From positions 124,001 through 188,000 of the forward strand of contig NZ_QTQP01000002.1 of the NCBI RefSeq assembly GCF_003854275.1: a stretch of 64,000 bases of DNA. The letters run 5' to 3'. Below, in pieces: positions 29,506-38,806 of this stretch. The translations under genes and the position numbers were made by a program. Positions within the stretch are counted from its first letter, which is position 1. Each line of letters starts with the position of its first letter. The notes under the pieces are model-generated. The model was not told where the DNA came from, searched no databases, and saw only the letters and a program-made list of their open reading frames with translations. This DNA is from Burkholderia sp. Bp8963 (GTDB lineage Bacteria; Pseudomonadota; Gammaproteobacteria; Burkholderiales; Burkholderiaceae).

Positions 29506-31103
29506 TTTTTATAATCCTTATGGGCGCACTGCTCTATAACATGAAGAATTCGTCGTTTCAAAACCATCAAATTTTCCACAGCATTTTTGAATCCCTCGAC
29601 CAGAATGATACGAGCATCAACTTCAGCAAGTGCTCGATGGTGTGGACCTTCGAAAAACGGCTCGTGTTTTGGGCACCCATAACACGCAAGCGGAATATCA
29701 AGTTCACACGAAGCAGTCTTTCTGTTACACGCCCCGGACTCGTCATCGCCCGAGTTCCTACTAGGCATCTCGTCACCCCCCGGCGGCAAAACAATGACTC
29801 GAGAACTATTCTTTTCTTTTTCCCATTTTCGCTTCCGAACAGGCCGATTAAAGAAGCCAAGCAACTCCTTCCCTTCCCCTGCGAGAGCGTTATCAATAGC
29901 CTCCAGCATGTCAGAGCTATACGAATAATAAACCTCAACTGTTTTCGTATTTGAATGGTCTAACATATATGCCAACTCAGACCGAGACATGCCCATACGG
30001 GCACAGGAAGTACCAAGCGTGTATCGGAGCCTACGAGGCGTCAGATGAAGCAATTTATTTTCAACTCTCGACGGAACCTGTAGACGCGAAACAAAAGTGT
30101 GAAGCAATCCGCCATACTCACTTGAGTCCATTGACAACTCTGTGAGCGTAAAATCCACATCAGCATGCGGGATAGCTTTCAGATTCACAAATAGAGGTCG
30201 GGCCACACCTTTCCGTAGACCCAATTCATCGTTCGACCTAATCAAGGCTAATACAGACTCCATTACCTCGCGCTGACAATAGAGTTTCGCCGTCTTATGG
30301 CGCCCATGTCTGGTTCCAGCTTTTTTTATACGAGGCATGTCAACTAGCCAGCCCTCGTCTCCTTCCGACACGTTCCCGAGTACATTGTAAAAATGACCCT
30401 CGAGCAACAAACAATAGCTTCTCGGATTTCTTCCAAAAGCCATGCAGAGCCGCAAGGCCGCTCGTTCTTGGACGCTGCGGTGTTCCTGAGAAGTATCCGC
30501 TTCCAATGCAACATTCAGCGCGTGAATTTCCTGTAAACTCAACGGACCGACATCTGGGTCGAGACTGTGGACGTTGAGTCCAGTAGGGTTTTGCGGAATC
30601 GGTACTTTATAGAGTGTCAGACAAAATTCGGCACTAAAACCTTCATCCTGCCAATTGTCTGTGCAGTATGAGTACCATGAGCGAATACGCCAAAATCGCC
30701 ACAATCTTTTCTCACTGCGCAACGCGTCAATTGTGTTGATAAGCCACTTCTCCACTAATGTCCTGAATTCGGCCGCACTCATTCCAAATGCGCTTTCCCA
30801 CCACTGCTCAGGTACCTTGCGGATGCAATACGAAAAATCTATAAGGATGTTGGCCAAGTTTGAAGGTGAGTCGCTGCGTGCGTGATGAGCCACGTAATGT
30901 TGTATCGACCTCCGCAACGGCCCGTCGCCGATTGGAAGCGAAGACCAGTCAAGGAACACATAACGATGGTCATCATCGAATCTCCAAACATCTCCGTCTA
31001 TCAGGACGCATCTTCCCGCCCTGTCGAGCAACGGGCCGACCACTGGCTCAATTTCTAACGTGGTTCTGAGATTTAATTCCCGCTGGATAGGCCAGTTCTT
31101 CAT
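29502..31103 (-). CDS. Tyrosine recombinase (533 aa), second of module
   Basis: Recombinase with Arg I in AFGRNPRSYCLLL, a Lys-bearing hairpin (TRHGRHKTAKLYC), box II TPRRLRYTLGT, LDHSNTKTVEVYYSYSS with the His and the Tyr nucleophile. In box II the usual HxLRH is RRLRY: the first His is Arg, the Arg II is kept. C-terminal Cys/His patch (CELDIPLACYGCPKHEPF) may bind zinc. Overlaps both neighbours by 4 bases (ATGA), so all products are made together, as expected for a recombinase complex. Confidence 0.78.
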   Translation of the reverse strand: MKNWPIQRELNLRTTLEIEPVVGPLLDRAGRCVLIDGDVWRFDDDHRYVFLDWSSLPIGDGPLRRSIQHYVAHHARSDSPSNLANILIDFSYCIRKVPEQWWESAFGMSAAEFRTLVEKWLINTIDALRSEKRLWRFWRIRSWYSYCTDNWQDEGFSAEFCLTLYKVPIPQNPTGLNVHSLDPDVGPLSLQEIHALNVALEADTSQEHRSVQERAALRLCMAFGRNPRSYCLLLEGHFYNVLGNVSEGDEGWLVDMPRIKKAGTRHGRHKTAKLYCQREVMESVLALIRSNDELGLRKGVARPLFVNLKAIPHADVDFTLTELSMDSSEYGGLLHTFVSRLQVPSRVENKLLHLTPRRLRYTLGTSCARMGMSRSELAYMLDHSNTKTVEVYYSYSSDMLEAIDNALAGEGKELLGFFNRPVRKRKWEKEKNSSRVIVLPPGGDEMPSRNSGDDESGACNRKTASCELDIPLACYGCPKHEPFFEGPHHRALAEVDARIILVEGFKNAVENLMVLKRRILHVIEQCAHKDYKK

Positions 31104-32362
31104 ATCTTAAAAATATTCGATTGATGCTTTCGAGTGTTTTTAATTCTCGATTCTTCGGTGTTACGTTTGTTATAGGTATTCACGGTCATCTTACTTTTCC
31201 AACCATTGGCGCTCATCAGCATTGCAACTGTCTCACCTTCTGAGTGTCCTTCTTCAATCAGCATGGCCTCCAATCCAGTCGTAAATGTGTGTCGCCCTAT
31301 ATGCGGGTGGATTCGTATTCCCATTGGTTCGCTCAGACCAGCAAACACCTCGTTGATGCTGTATATACTTAAGGGCGCCCCATTTCGGCTGTTAACAAAC
31401 AAATATGGATGCGTCAGAGCCTGCGGAGTAAGTGGTCTGATTTCTCGGATGTAATCTTCAATCGACTGCCATAGGCAAACATCTATCGGGATAGCCCTGG
31501 CGAGCGACTTGACAACAGGTTGTCGCAGCCGTGGGTCATCGGCATCATCGGGCCTCCGCATAACACGGATGAAGGGCTCATGCTTGACTAAAACAACGTC
31601 GTCGACACGCAGATTTCCCAACTCTCCCCGGCGTATTCCGCTTTTGAATAGCAAGTGAACCATTGTCTCGTTTCGACGTTTGCAGATGTATCCACGCCAA
31701 GGATTTACCGGAGATGATGGGGAACTGATTTCGAACAACCGCAGTTGCTCCTCCTCGCTAAGGGCAAACCTTTCTTCCGGGTCCTGCGAGCCAAGTCGCT
31801 GTGAGTCTAAAAATCGCTGAAGGGAATCTACTTGTGCCCTGCAGCGAGTCACCTCGGCTGGGTTTCCGCCTCCCCCGACAACATAACCCTCCAGCGCCTG
31901 CACCATATAGTCTTCCAACGTCGCCAATCTGGAGTTAAATGTGTCATTTGATACGTAGAGTATTTTTGGGCTTCCACTCACCGAAAAGGAGCGAACTTTC
32001 AGCCATGGCAACAAGCTATTTCGAACTCTAGAAAGACTCGGGATTTGACCACTCTGCAAAATTTCCTCGAAATCTGGCATGCACGCGCGAACCCACCAAA
32101 ATATGTGACAAAGTTGCCATGCAACCGTCACCAGCGTCGCAGCCGAGACTCGCACTCTTAAAGACAGGAGATATCTGTTTGGTTCCAAAAGAGGTAGTCG
32201 TGTATCTCGGAATATGAGGATTGGGAGTCGCTCCATACGACCATCGCTCACGGTCCGCCGCCTGTCATTTAGGGCAATTGGATTTCCCCCGTCGACCATA
32301 ACCGCTCTGCATTTGGTATAGGTTACTCCACCAGGGACATCCATTTTTTCCGTAGCGTACAT
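31100..32362 (-). CDS. Tyrosine recombinase (420 aa), first of module
   Basis: Complete tyrosine recombinase: core-binding domain around residues 100-190, Arg I in FKSGIRRGELGNLRVDD, catalytic Lys in PVVKSLARAIPID, HxxR in HPHIGRHTFTTGL, Trp in NGWKSKMTV and Tyr in VNTYNKR. Start ATG 32362, with an internal ATG (MDVPGG) as an alternative; upstream is a strongly AT-rich promoter region (32363-32460). First gene of the operon 32362-26916. Confidence 0.82.
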   Translation of the reverse strand: MYATEKMDVPGGVTYTKCRAVMVDGGNPIALNDRRRTVSDGRMERLPILIFRDTRLPLLEPNRYLLSLRVRVSAATLVTVAWQLCHIFWWVRACMPDFEEILQSGQIPSLSRVRNSLLPWLKVRSFSVSGSPKILYVSNDTFNSRLATLEDYMVQALEGYVVGGGGNPAEVTRCRAQVDSLQRFLDSQRLGSQDPEERFALSEEEQLRLFEISSPSSPVNPWRGYICKRRNETMVHLLFKSGIRRGELGNLRVDDVVLVKHEPFIRVMRRPDDADDPRLRQPVVKSLARAIPIDVCLWQSIEDYIREIRPLTPQALTHPYLFVNSRNGAPLSIYSINEVFAGLSEPMGIRIHPHIGRHTFTTGLEAMLIEEGHSEGETVAMLMSANGWKSKMTVNTYNKRNTEESRIKNTRKHQSNIFKI

Positions 32363-33340
32363 AGCCTGCCCCGCGCGGCGATTTCATGAACATTTTTTAA
32401 ACAAACTACCCCATAAATTTACCAATATTCAAGAAAATCACTCAAACTAAAATTAATTTCTTCCGTGGCACTATTCTCATTCATTTTTTACTCCGTCGCC
32501 CACACCCCAAATAAGTGAAGGACTCAAGCAATCGCCCTCTATCCTTTTAACCAGAGCAGGATTCTCGACGAAGCCCCTCTCAGCACCAGCGGCTATATGC
32601 CCTTTGACCGCGCACTCTAGAATCAACATTTCAACTCGTGCTTGTACGGTAGAAAGATAAATCACCAACGCAGGCGAGCAGAGCACAATTGCCGGTTAGC
32701 GCTGACATGACTTGACGGAGAGTAAGACAGTGGCAGGCCTGTGGACTAGGCAAACTCGAAGAGAATCTGACTCCGTGATTTGACGCTTTCAAAACTGTCG
32801 CTGTCGTTGGGCAATACTGTCAGTTCATGTTTGCGAGCAATCACTTACCTGCAAACAGGCTCACCGCCGATAGGGAAGCGATGAGTCGAGCAGTCTGAAC
32901 AACTTTTAGGGTGGGTGGATTTTTCTCAGAAATCACATAGAACACATCAATTTTTCTTTTCTGTGCAGTTGAATTCGACGAGGCTCAACCGCGCTGACCT
33001 GCATCGGCTTTTTCACCATCACCGCCATCCTCGATTGGCCCATGCTAGGGCCAACGGCTTCGGCAAGCCCTTCGCAGCGACCATCGGTTTGAAGACGTCG
33101 AGCATACAACTCGCCACCCCGAAGCAATAGCAAAGCCGAGAGTTTCGTGACGGTGACGAAGCACAATCATGGGACCTTCATGTGGAATCTGGTGTGACGA
33201 CGGCCGTATAGCAATACCAATTGCTCGGCGAATTTCGACGCGCCGTGCCCCCTTACGTAGAGTGAGGCCGGGCCCGAAACCACCAGGTCAACTCCATACG
33301 TAGCCACAAGGTATGGCACTCGTTGGAATCGGCTTGCCCC
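32363..33340. other. Gene-poor stretch upstream of the recombinase operon
   Basis: About 980 bp. The first ~100 bp are very AT-rich and probably hold the recombinase promoter. A 69-codon minus-strand frame (32477-32686) and overlapping frames on both strands at 32915-33166 have no signal, motif or ribosome-binding site I trust; they look like decayed sequence. No terminal repeat or attachment site was found by eye. Confidence 0.45.
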
Positions 33341-34213
33341 TCACACCTCAACGAGTGGGCCATCTTGCAACCGCTCCGGCGCATTCAGTCGTTCAAACAG
33401 CCAAAGTGATACATCGGTGTCCAGAAGTCCCGCAACGAAGACAGAATTCCAATTGTTCTGCCCGCCATGCGATTCATCAGTCAGAGAGAGTTCCTCCGTG
33501 AGGATTTCGCGTAGTCGCTCCACACTCGCAGGTACCGCTCCCAATGCACGCACGGCGAGTTTCGGTTTCTGACAGAGCTGTACCCACTTGTCCTTAACAT
33601 ATTCCAGTATCGCCGAGGTTGATACAATTTTTTCAACGTGAAAGGCAACAGCGCTGTACCTTGGATGCTCACGTTCGAGCAAAATACGCAGGCTGATACG
33701 AGGAACCATTGCCAAGTCCTCGAATCGAGCGGCAATTAGTCTTTCTGCAAGACAGTCGTCGAAATATGGATGGAGAATTCGCTCTCCTTGGCCCGCCCCA
33801 ATCACAGTCTGCCCTCGTCTCACATTGCATTTGCATGCCGGTATCAAATTCTGCGAAAAAATAGAAAACGCAGCGTAGTTCTCTTTGGGCAAGAGGTGGT
33901 CGAGCGTGCCACGGTGCATTGACCCACACATCGGACAGACACGCTGTTCAGCATCAAGACGAAGCGTTGTGATGTAGTCGAGTACTGCCGGTGGGCTCGC
34001 ATAGTGCTTCTTTAGATATCCCCCGACTTCCGCATTCAACGGGACGTGATGGACATGGAACGCGTCCCCACGGACGGCAATGTACTGCTCGTACCCGTCG
34101 TTGATTGATTGCACCGCGGCACGTAGGTGAGGAAAGCTGCTTAGGCGCTCGTTCTCTGCAAGCAGTTGCAGCGCCGCTGCGTCATCAACCTCGGGACGTG
34201 GGAGCTTATTCAT
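33341..34213 (-). CDS. ptuB: HNH nuclease, PtuB-like (Septu defence)
   Basis: 290-aa predicted endonuclease. Residues ~93-132 hold a Cys-braced HNH site: CPMC, then TLDHLLPKENY with the catalytic-type Asp-His, and NLIPACKCN supplying further metal ligands. Such HNH proteins paired with an AAA ATPase define Septu (PtuA/PtuB), where the ATPase restrains the nuclease until infection. ATG 34213 overlaps the end of the ATPase gene by 8 bases, so the two are coupled. A longer open frame runs into the ATPase gene and is not used. Low GC for this genome. Confidence 0.75.
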   Translation of the reverse strand: MNKLPRPEVDDAAALQLLAENERLSSFPHLRAAVQSINDGYEQYIAVRGDAFHVHHVPLNAEVGGYLKKHYASPPAVLDYITTLRLDAEQRVCPMCGSMHRGTLDHLLPKENYAAFSIFSQNLIPACKCNVRRGQTVIGAGQGERILHPYFDDCLAERLIAARFEDLAMVPRISLRILLEREHPRYSAVAFHVEKIVSTSAILEYVKDKWVQLCQKPKLAVRALGAVPASVERLREILTEELSLTDESHGGQNNWNSVFVAGLLDTDVSLWLFERLNAPERLQDGPLVEV

Positions 34214-35873
34214 GGCGCCCCCCCGACTCCAAAGCAAGCCGCAATGTGCCGAGCATCTCGGGTGACAGGTCGTTCTTGTAGTCCGAGTACAACTGCTCCC
34301 ACGTTTGATAGCGCGCGAGCAGCCTCTTCTCAACTTCAGATGCCAGCTTTGACGGTTCATCCTCCCCGAACACGAAGTAGGAGATTGAACCGACGTCGGC
34401 GCCGAAAGTCTGTAGACGTAGAGGCTCGGTCACGACGTTACCGTCGCCATCTATCCTCAAAACGGTCACCTGCTCACGGAAAACTTCGCGTACGAAATAT
34501 GCAGAGTGGGTTGCAATTACCGCTGCGGAGCCCGTCTGCGCGAGCATGTTATCTAGTACTGCTACGAAATGACTTATAAAATTGGGGTGTAGATGCGTTT
34601 CAGGTTCGTCCAGCAGCAGTAGCGACCCGTTTTCGATGTAAAGACTTGCTTGAGCTGCAAAGCGCAACAGGGAGATTTCACCGCTACTCAAGGGATATGT
34701 TTTTCGCTCGACGACGCGAACTGGGTCCTTTCCCAAATCGATGGATGCGAACACATCTAACAACGCGTCCTCGCTACCACTGCGATGTAAGGCCTCAAGA
34801 GGCATCGGGTCCCGCACTTTGTCTTTCGCCAACAGGGCAATCTGGTCCCAGTCGCTGATGGCCCGCACGGCACTGATGAAAATCCTCCAGCGAGAACTCT
34901 CGCCAATCGTCTCCTGAGAGCGCGCCACCTGCAAAACCGTATCCGCAACGCCTTCGCCTCGCCGCGTTTTCCCTCCGCGGTTCAGGGATAGGCGCTTGTA
35001 CCACACCTTTGCATTCTTCCGGCGCTCGCTGGGAAAAGCCGATGCCGACTCGTTGGTCGGCGCGAACGCCAGCAAGCGATTCATCAGAACTCGGCTCTTT
35101 CCGTCCCCCTCACTTAAGTACCTACTACTACCGGATAGTGCCGCCTGCACAATCCGACTAAGTGTTTGACTCTTTCCCACGCCGTTCTTTCCAATGACCA
35201 CAGCAATTCGTTTCGGGAGGTCTGCGTCGTGGTCGAACTGGAATTTGAGCTGATGTTTGTTCCCGCGACCAGGTAATTGGAAGCTCATCAGAATGTCCTT
35301 CGACATGCGTCGGAACTGCTCGGCTTCCAGTCCGCGCAAAATGCTTCCGGCGTTTTTGAACGCAAAAAATGACTCCGACGTGCGAACAAACGATTTCTGA
35401 AATACCTTCGTTTTTACAGCGAGTTTTGGAATGTTCGACTTTGGTTGGAGTTCCGTCAATGCGACGATATCCCTCAGAGCGATTAGCAATTTCTTCGCGG
35501 TTTCGATACCCATGCCGCCCACAACACGACGGTAGTCGCCCAAACTAGGCAACATCATGAAAAATTTCTGAGAATCGTCCGCAGCTATAGTGAATTCGCT
35601 CGAGTCTTGCAGCATATCGTCCAGCTTGCGAACGTCGTCTGGTTCATCCTGGGCCGACGTCACATAGCCAAGATGAGCACCGAGTACTGTCAGCCCCTCT
35701 GGCAAACTAACGTGAACTTCAACGAGCGTCCGGAAGCCGAAGTCGTTCCATTTATCGTTGCTCGGAACGACAAGTGCCGTGAAAAGTGGAATCGGCGAAT
35801 CAAGTGACCGCGACCTTCCGAAAATGACTTTGAAGTCGGAGCTTGACTTTTCTTTTTGAATCGTTGTTGTCAT
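34206..35873 (-). CDS. ptuA: AAA/ABC-like ATPase, PtuA-like (Septu defence)
   Basis: 555-aa ATPase. A ~200-residue N-terminal region without known motif precedes the ATPase: Walker A VIGKNGVGKSQTL (~225-237), signature-like LSSGEISLLRFA (~397), Walker B SLLLLDEPETHLHPNF (~420) and the switch His in ATHSAYFVREV. This is the SMC/AAA_21 class found in PtuA, OLD and retron-associated ATPases. Pairing with the HNH gene favours Septu; no reverse transcriptase or retron RNA is adjacent. The long N-terminus is unusual, because PtuA normally puts Walker A near residue 40-60, so the family assignment is a little loose. Confidence 0.72.
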   Translation of the reverse strand: MTTTIQKEKSSSDFKVIFGRSRSLDSPIPLFTALVVPSNDKWNDFGFRTLVEVHVSLPEGLTVLGAHLGYVTSAQDEPDDVRKLDDMLQDSSEFTIAADDSQKFFMMLPSLGDYRRVVGGMGIETAKKLLIALRDIVALTELQPKSNIPKLAVKTKVFQKSFVRTSESFFAFKNAGSILRGLEAEQFRRMSKDILMSFQLPGRGNKHQLKFQFDHDADLPKRIAVVIGKNGVGKSQTLSRIVQAALSGSSRYLSEGDGKSRVLMNRLLAFAPTNESASAFPSERRKNAKVWYKRLSLNRGGKTRRGEGVADTVLQVARSQETIGESSRWRIFISAVRAISDWDQIALLAKDKVRDPMPLEALHRSGSEDALLDVFASIDLGKDPVRVVERKTYPLSSGEISLLRFAAQASLYIENGSLLLLDEPETHLHPNFISHFVAVLDNMLAQTGSAAVIATHSAYFVREVFREQVTVLRIDGDGNVVTEPLRLQTFGADVGSISYFVFGEDEPSKLASEVEKRLLARYQTWEQLYSDYKNDLSPEMLGTLRLALESGGRHE

Positions 35874-36063
35874 ATCTATTTATCATCGTTGTCGAACACT
35901 TACCCGTGGCCGCGACACCGTGACCCAGCCCGTGCGACCCGCACGACTGACGGGACCATGCGTTAGGCTAGCGATATCATTCTATGCGTTGCATGTCGAA
36001 GCATGTCCTTTTTCGGTGAAGCCGCTCAGGTAATATATAGGAACTGCGCAGCGGAGACCACGC

Positions 36064-38091
36064 ATGAAACTAGATTCCTTTCGGGTACGAAACTATCGTT
36101 CCATCAACGACAGCGGGGACATCTCTGTTTCCCGCATCACCGCGCTCCTTGGGCGAAATGAAAGCGGCAAATCCAACCTGCTGCGGGCTCTCCATAGTCT
36201 GAACCCTGTTGATGGGTTCAAGGCACTGAGCCCGATAAAGGACTTTCCTCGTCATCGGAGACTCGAAGAGTGCACCGAGAGCACGGAAGTGCTCTCCACA
36301 ACCTGGCTGTTGGAAGAGGAAGATAGAACCACGCTGCGAAAGATGATTCCCAGAGCGGCCGAAGTAAGGTCCGTGGTTATCACGCGCACCTACAACGGAA
36401 CACAAAGAGCGGTAACCTTCCCTGAACTGGGCGATATCGTCTACGACGAAGGCGATATTCGAACTAAGTACAAAAAAGTTGCCGCCGGTGTCCGCGCACT
36501 GGCCGCGAAGCGAGAAAGCCCTACTGCACTCGAAGAGGCAGCAGACGCGTTCGAGGCAACCATGAGCCCGACCGACGAGCATGAAGCATGGTCGGCCTCT
36601 GCTATACAGGCAACGAAGGCTCTGAGAACGGCTCTCGCCAACGAGGACTCTGACCTGACGGACAAGCAGGAGGAGTTGCTCGCCGAACTGGAGACATTGG
36701 CTGAATCAATCAGGGACGACAATGCAAAACTGGGGGCAGCTGAAAAATGGGTCCTCGAAGCTCTTCCCAAGTTCATCTTTGTAGATGAATATCCGGAACT
36801 GGCCGGTCATCAGGACATTGCAGGCTACTTGCAAAGGAAGTCGAGTTCCCAGCTTACCGACGCTGACCGGAACTTCGAGAAGCTATGCAAAGTCGCTGGA
36901 CTGAATCCTGCATCACTGCACCAACTCTTGGAGCAAAACGACCACGAAACTCGAAACCAACTGGTTAATCGAGCGGGCGCTGTCGTTACCTTGGAGATTC
37001 GGCGGCTTTGGAAGGATAGACCACTCAAAATTCGATTCAACCTCGACGCACGCTTCCTAGAGACAATGATTTCAGACCCGACGTCCACCTACGACGTCGA
37101 GGTCAATCTCAACGAGCGAAGCCGCGGCTTCCAGTGGTTTTTCGCGTTCTATGTGACGTTCTCGGCGGACACTGACGGAGGTCACGCTGAGAAAGCCGTA
37201 CTTCTGCTGGATGAACCTGGTCTATATCTGCATGCAAAATCGCAGTCAGACTTGCTTCACCATTTTGAAGTTGACTTCAGCAACCAAATTCTTTACACGA
37301 CGCACTCACCGTTTATGGTGCCAACGCAGGCGCTTGATTCGGTCCGCACCGTCAACATCTCCGAACAGGCTGGAACCACTGTCACCAACGACCCGAGTGG
37401 CGACGCGAGGACGCTGTTTCCGCTTCAAGCCGCTTTAGGCTACAACCTAGCTCAAAGCCTCTTCGTAGGTCCTAACAATCTTGTCGTAGAGGGCGTTACC
37501 GACTTCTGGATACTCAGCGCGGTCAGCGCTTACTTGGCGGACAAGGGCCGTACCGCGCTCAGCGCCGACCTCACCCTGACGCCCGCGGGCGGCGCACAAA
37601 AGGTCTCCTACATGGTCACCCTGTTGACATCGGAGGCACTTAACGTACTCGTGCTGCTCGACAGCGAAAAAGACGCCAAGGCAACGAAAGATGAATTGCT
37701 GCGTGCGAAGCTTATTCGTGACAAGAATGTCGTCTTTGTTGCGGAGGCAATTTCCCCTTCGCCCAACGAGGCCGATATCGAGGATTTGTTGGACCCGTCG
37801 GTCTACGAAGGCCTTGTGCGTGAGAGCTATAGCACCGAGCTGAAGAGCAAGGTGCTAACGCTGAACAACCATGTACCACGAATCGCGCGGCGCGTGGAGC
37901 AGGCCCTCGAGGGGCTCGGCATAGGCTTCCATAAAACGCGGCCGACACGCTTATTCCTTACGAAGGTGGCAACGGAGCCAGACAAGGTTCTAACGGAACA
38001 AAGCCTGAAGCAGTTCGAGGAGCTGTTCAAAATCGTCAACAGTCGCCTGCAGGCCCATGTAGAACGGAACGAGAGACCTTTCGGAAGCTGA
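36064..38091 (+). CDS. OLD-family ATPase-TOPRIM nuclease (class 1, stand-alone)
   Basis: 675-aa protein. Walker A LLGRNESGKSNLL (G30-S37), a long helical insertion (residues ~140-290), Walker B AVLLLDEPGLYLHAKSQ (~379-395), switch His TTHSPFMV (~415), then a TOPRIM nuclease: VVEGVTDFWIL with the metal-binding Glu (~476), LLDSEKDAK (~530) and DIEDLLDP. Class 1 OLD proteins act alone as metal-dependent nucleases in phage defence; the helicase that would make this Gabija is absent. ATG 36064 is preceded by CGGAGACC. Divergent from the Septu-like pair; TAATATAT at 36031 may be its -10. Confidence 0.82.
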   Translation: MKLDSFRVRNYRSINDSGDISVSRITALLGRNESGKSNLLRALHSLNPVDGFKALSPIKDFPRHRRLEECTESTEVLSTTWLLEEEDRTTLRKMIPRAAEVRSVVITRTYNGTQRAVTFPELGDIVYDEGDIRTKYKKVAAGVRALAAKRESPTALEEAADAFEATMSPTDEHEAWSASAIQATKALRTALANEDSDLTDKQEELLAELETLAESIRDDNAKLGAAEKWVLEALPKFIFVDEYPELAGHQDIAGYLQRKSSSQLTDADRNFEKLCKVAGLNPASLHQLLEQNDHETRNQLVNRAGAVVTLEIRRLWKDRPLKIRFNLDARFLETMISDPTSTYDVEVNLNERSRGFQWFFAFYVTFSADTDGGHAEKAVLLLDEPGLYLHAKSQSDLLHHFEVDFSNQILYTTHSPFMVPTQALDSVRTVNISEQAGTTVTNDPSGDARTLFPLQAALGYNLAQSLFVGPNNLVVEGVTDFWILSAVSAYLADKGRTALSADLTLTPAGGAQKVSYMVTLLTSEALNVLVLLDSEKDAKATKDELLRAKLIRDKNVVFVAEAISPSPNEADIEDLLDPSVYEGLVRESYSTELKSKVLTLNNHVPRIARRVEQALEGLGIGFHKTRPTRLFLTKVATEPDKVLTEQSLKQFEELFKIVNSRLQAHVERNERPFGS

Positions 38092-38248
38092 TATTCCGCT
38101 TGCCCCATTGCATCTATAAGGATGCAATGGGACTTCGAGCATCAACGACAAGATTTAGGGTCTCCCGTCGGGATTTATCAAAAAACCCGACGGAGACGCA
38201 GCAGGAAGGCATCGCACAGATGTACCTTCGAAGCACGCCAGATGCGCA

Positions 38249-38806
38249 TCATTTGACCCAGACTGGAATGTGGTACCCCTTCCCATACGCATCATTCTCA
38301 ACCCGTATACAAACGATGGTTTTTCCGGTTTTCAGTTGGCATGTTCCGACGTCGAGCCGGCCACCGTGGCTGTTGAGGGTATCAACGGTTTGCTGCAGGC
38401 TGGCCCTTTCCTTTTCGAGCTGACGAACCTCGTATGCAGTAATTCCATACCAAATCCCCATTGCAACCAACGTGGCAAGAATTGCGGGCAGAAATACAAA
38501 GAATGTCGCACTCTTCCTCGCACGTTGAAACGCATCTGCCGCTTCAGCTGCTTTCATGTTCGCGTCCGTCACTTTCTTGACGAACTCCGCGCGCACAGTT
38601 TCCAACGTGCTCGCAAGGTCCGCCTTGACGGTTTTAACGACATTCTCGCCTAACTCATGCCCCTGCTTTTCAAGCGCTCTCGATACGCGGTTCATTTCAT
38701 CGATGGCTTCAGCCGTCAACTTCTGGTCGCGGATGGCGTGCTCTAGTAGGGTCCCAAGAGTATCGTAGAAAATTCTCTTGCGTTCAGCGGGAGAAGCTTG
38801 GTCCAT
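38249..38806 (-). CDS. Single-pass membrane protein with coiled coils, unknown
   Basis: 185 aa. Amphipathic helices rich in charge (residues ~1-100), one clear membrane helix (SATFFVFLPAILATLVAMGIW, shown here as FFVFLPAILATLVAMGIW, ~103-122), a short coiled coil (VRQLEKERASLQQTV) and a small C-terminal domain ending GKGYHIPVWVK with one Cys. No family recognised; some plasmid mobilisation proteins look similar in layout. Overlaps the upstream gene by 23 bases, so the two proteins probably act together. Confidence 0.65.
   Translation of the reverse strand: MDQASPAERKRIFYDTLGTLLEHAIRDQKLTAEAIDEMNRVSRALEKQGHELGENVVKTVKADLASTLETVRAEFVKKVTDANMKAAEAADAFQRARKSATFFVFLPAILATLVAMGIWYGITAYEVRQLEKERASLQQTVDTLNSHGGRLDVGTCQLKTGKTIVCIRVENDAYGKGYHIPVWVK

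Noticed and set aside
32915..33166. IS-element transposase remnant
   Set aside because: Frames on both strands give no recognisable transposase motif and no terminal inverted repeats were seen.
33341..35873. Retron-Septu (type I-A retron)
   Set aside because: The ATPase and HNH are right, but no reverse transcriptase gene or msr/msd-like structure is present on either side.
36064..38091. Calling this OLD gene a Gabija system
   Set aside because: No UvrD-like helicase follows; the next genes are on the opposite strand.
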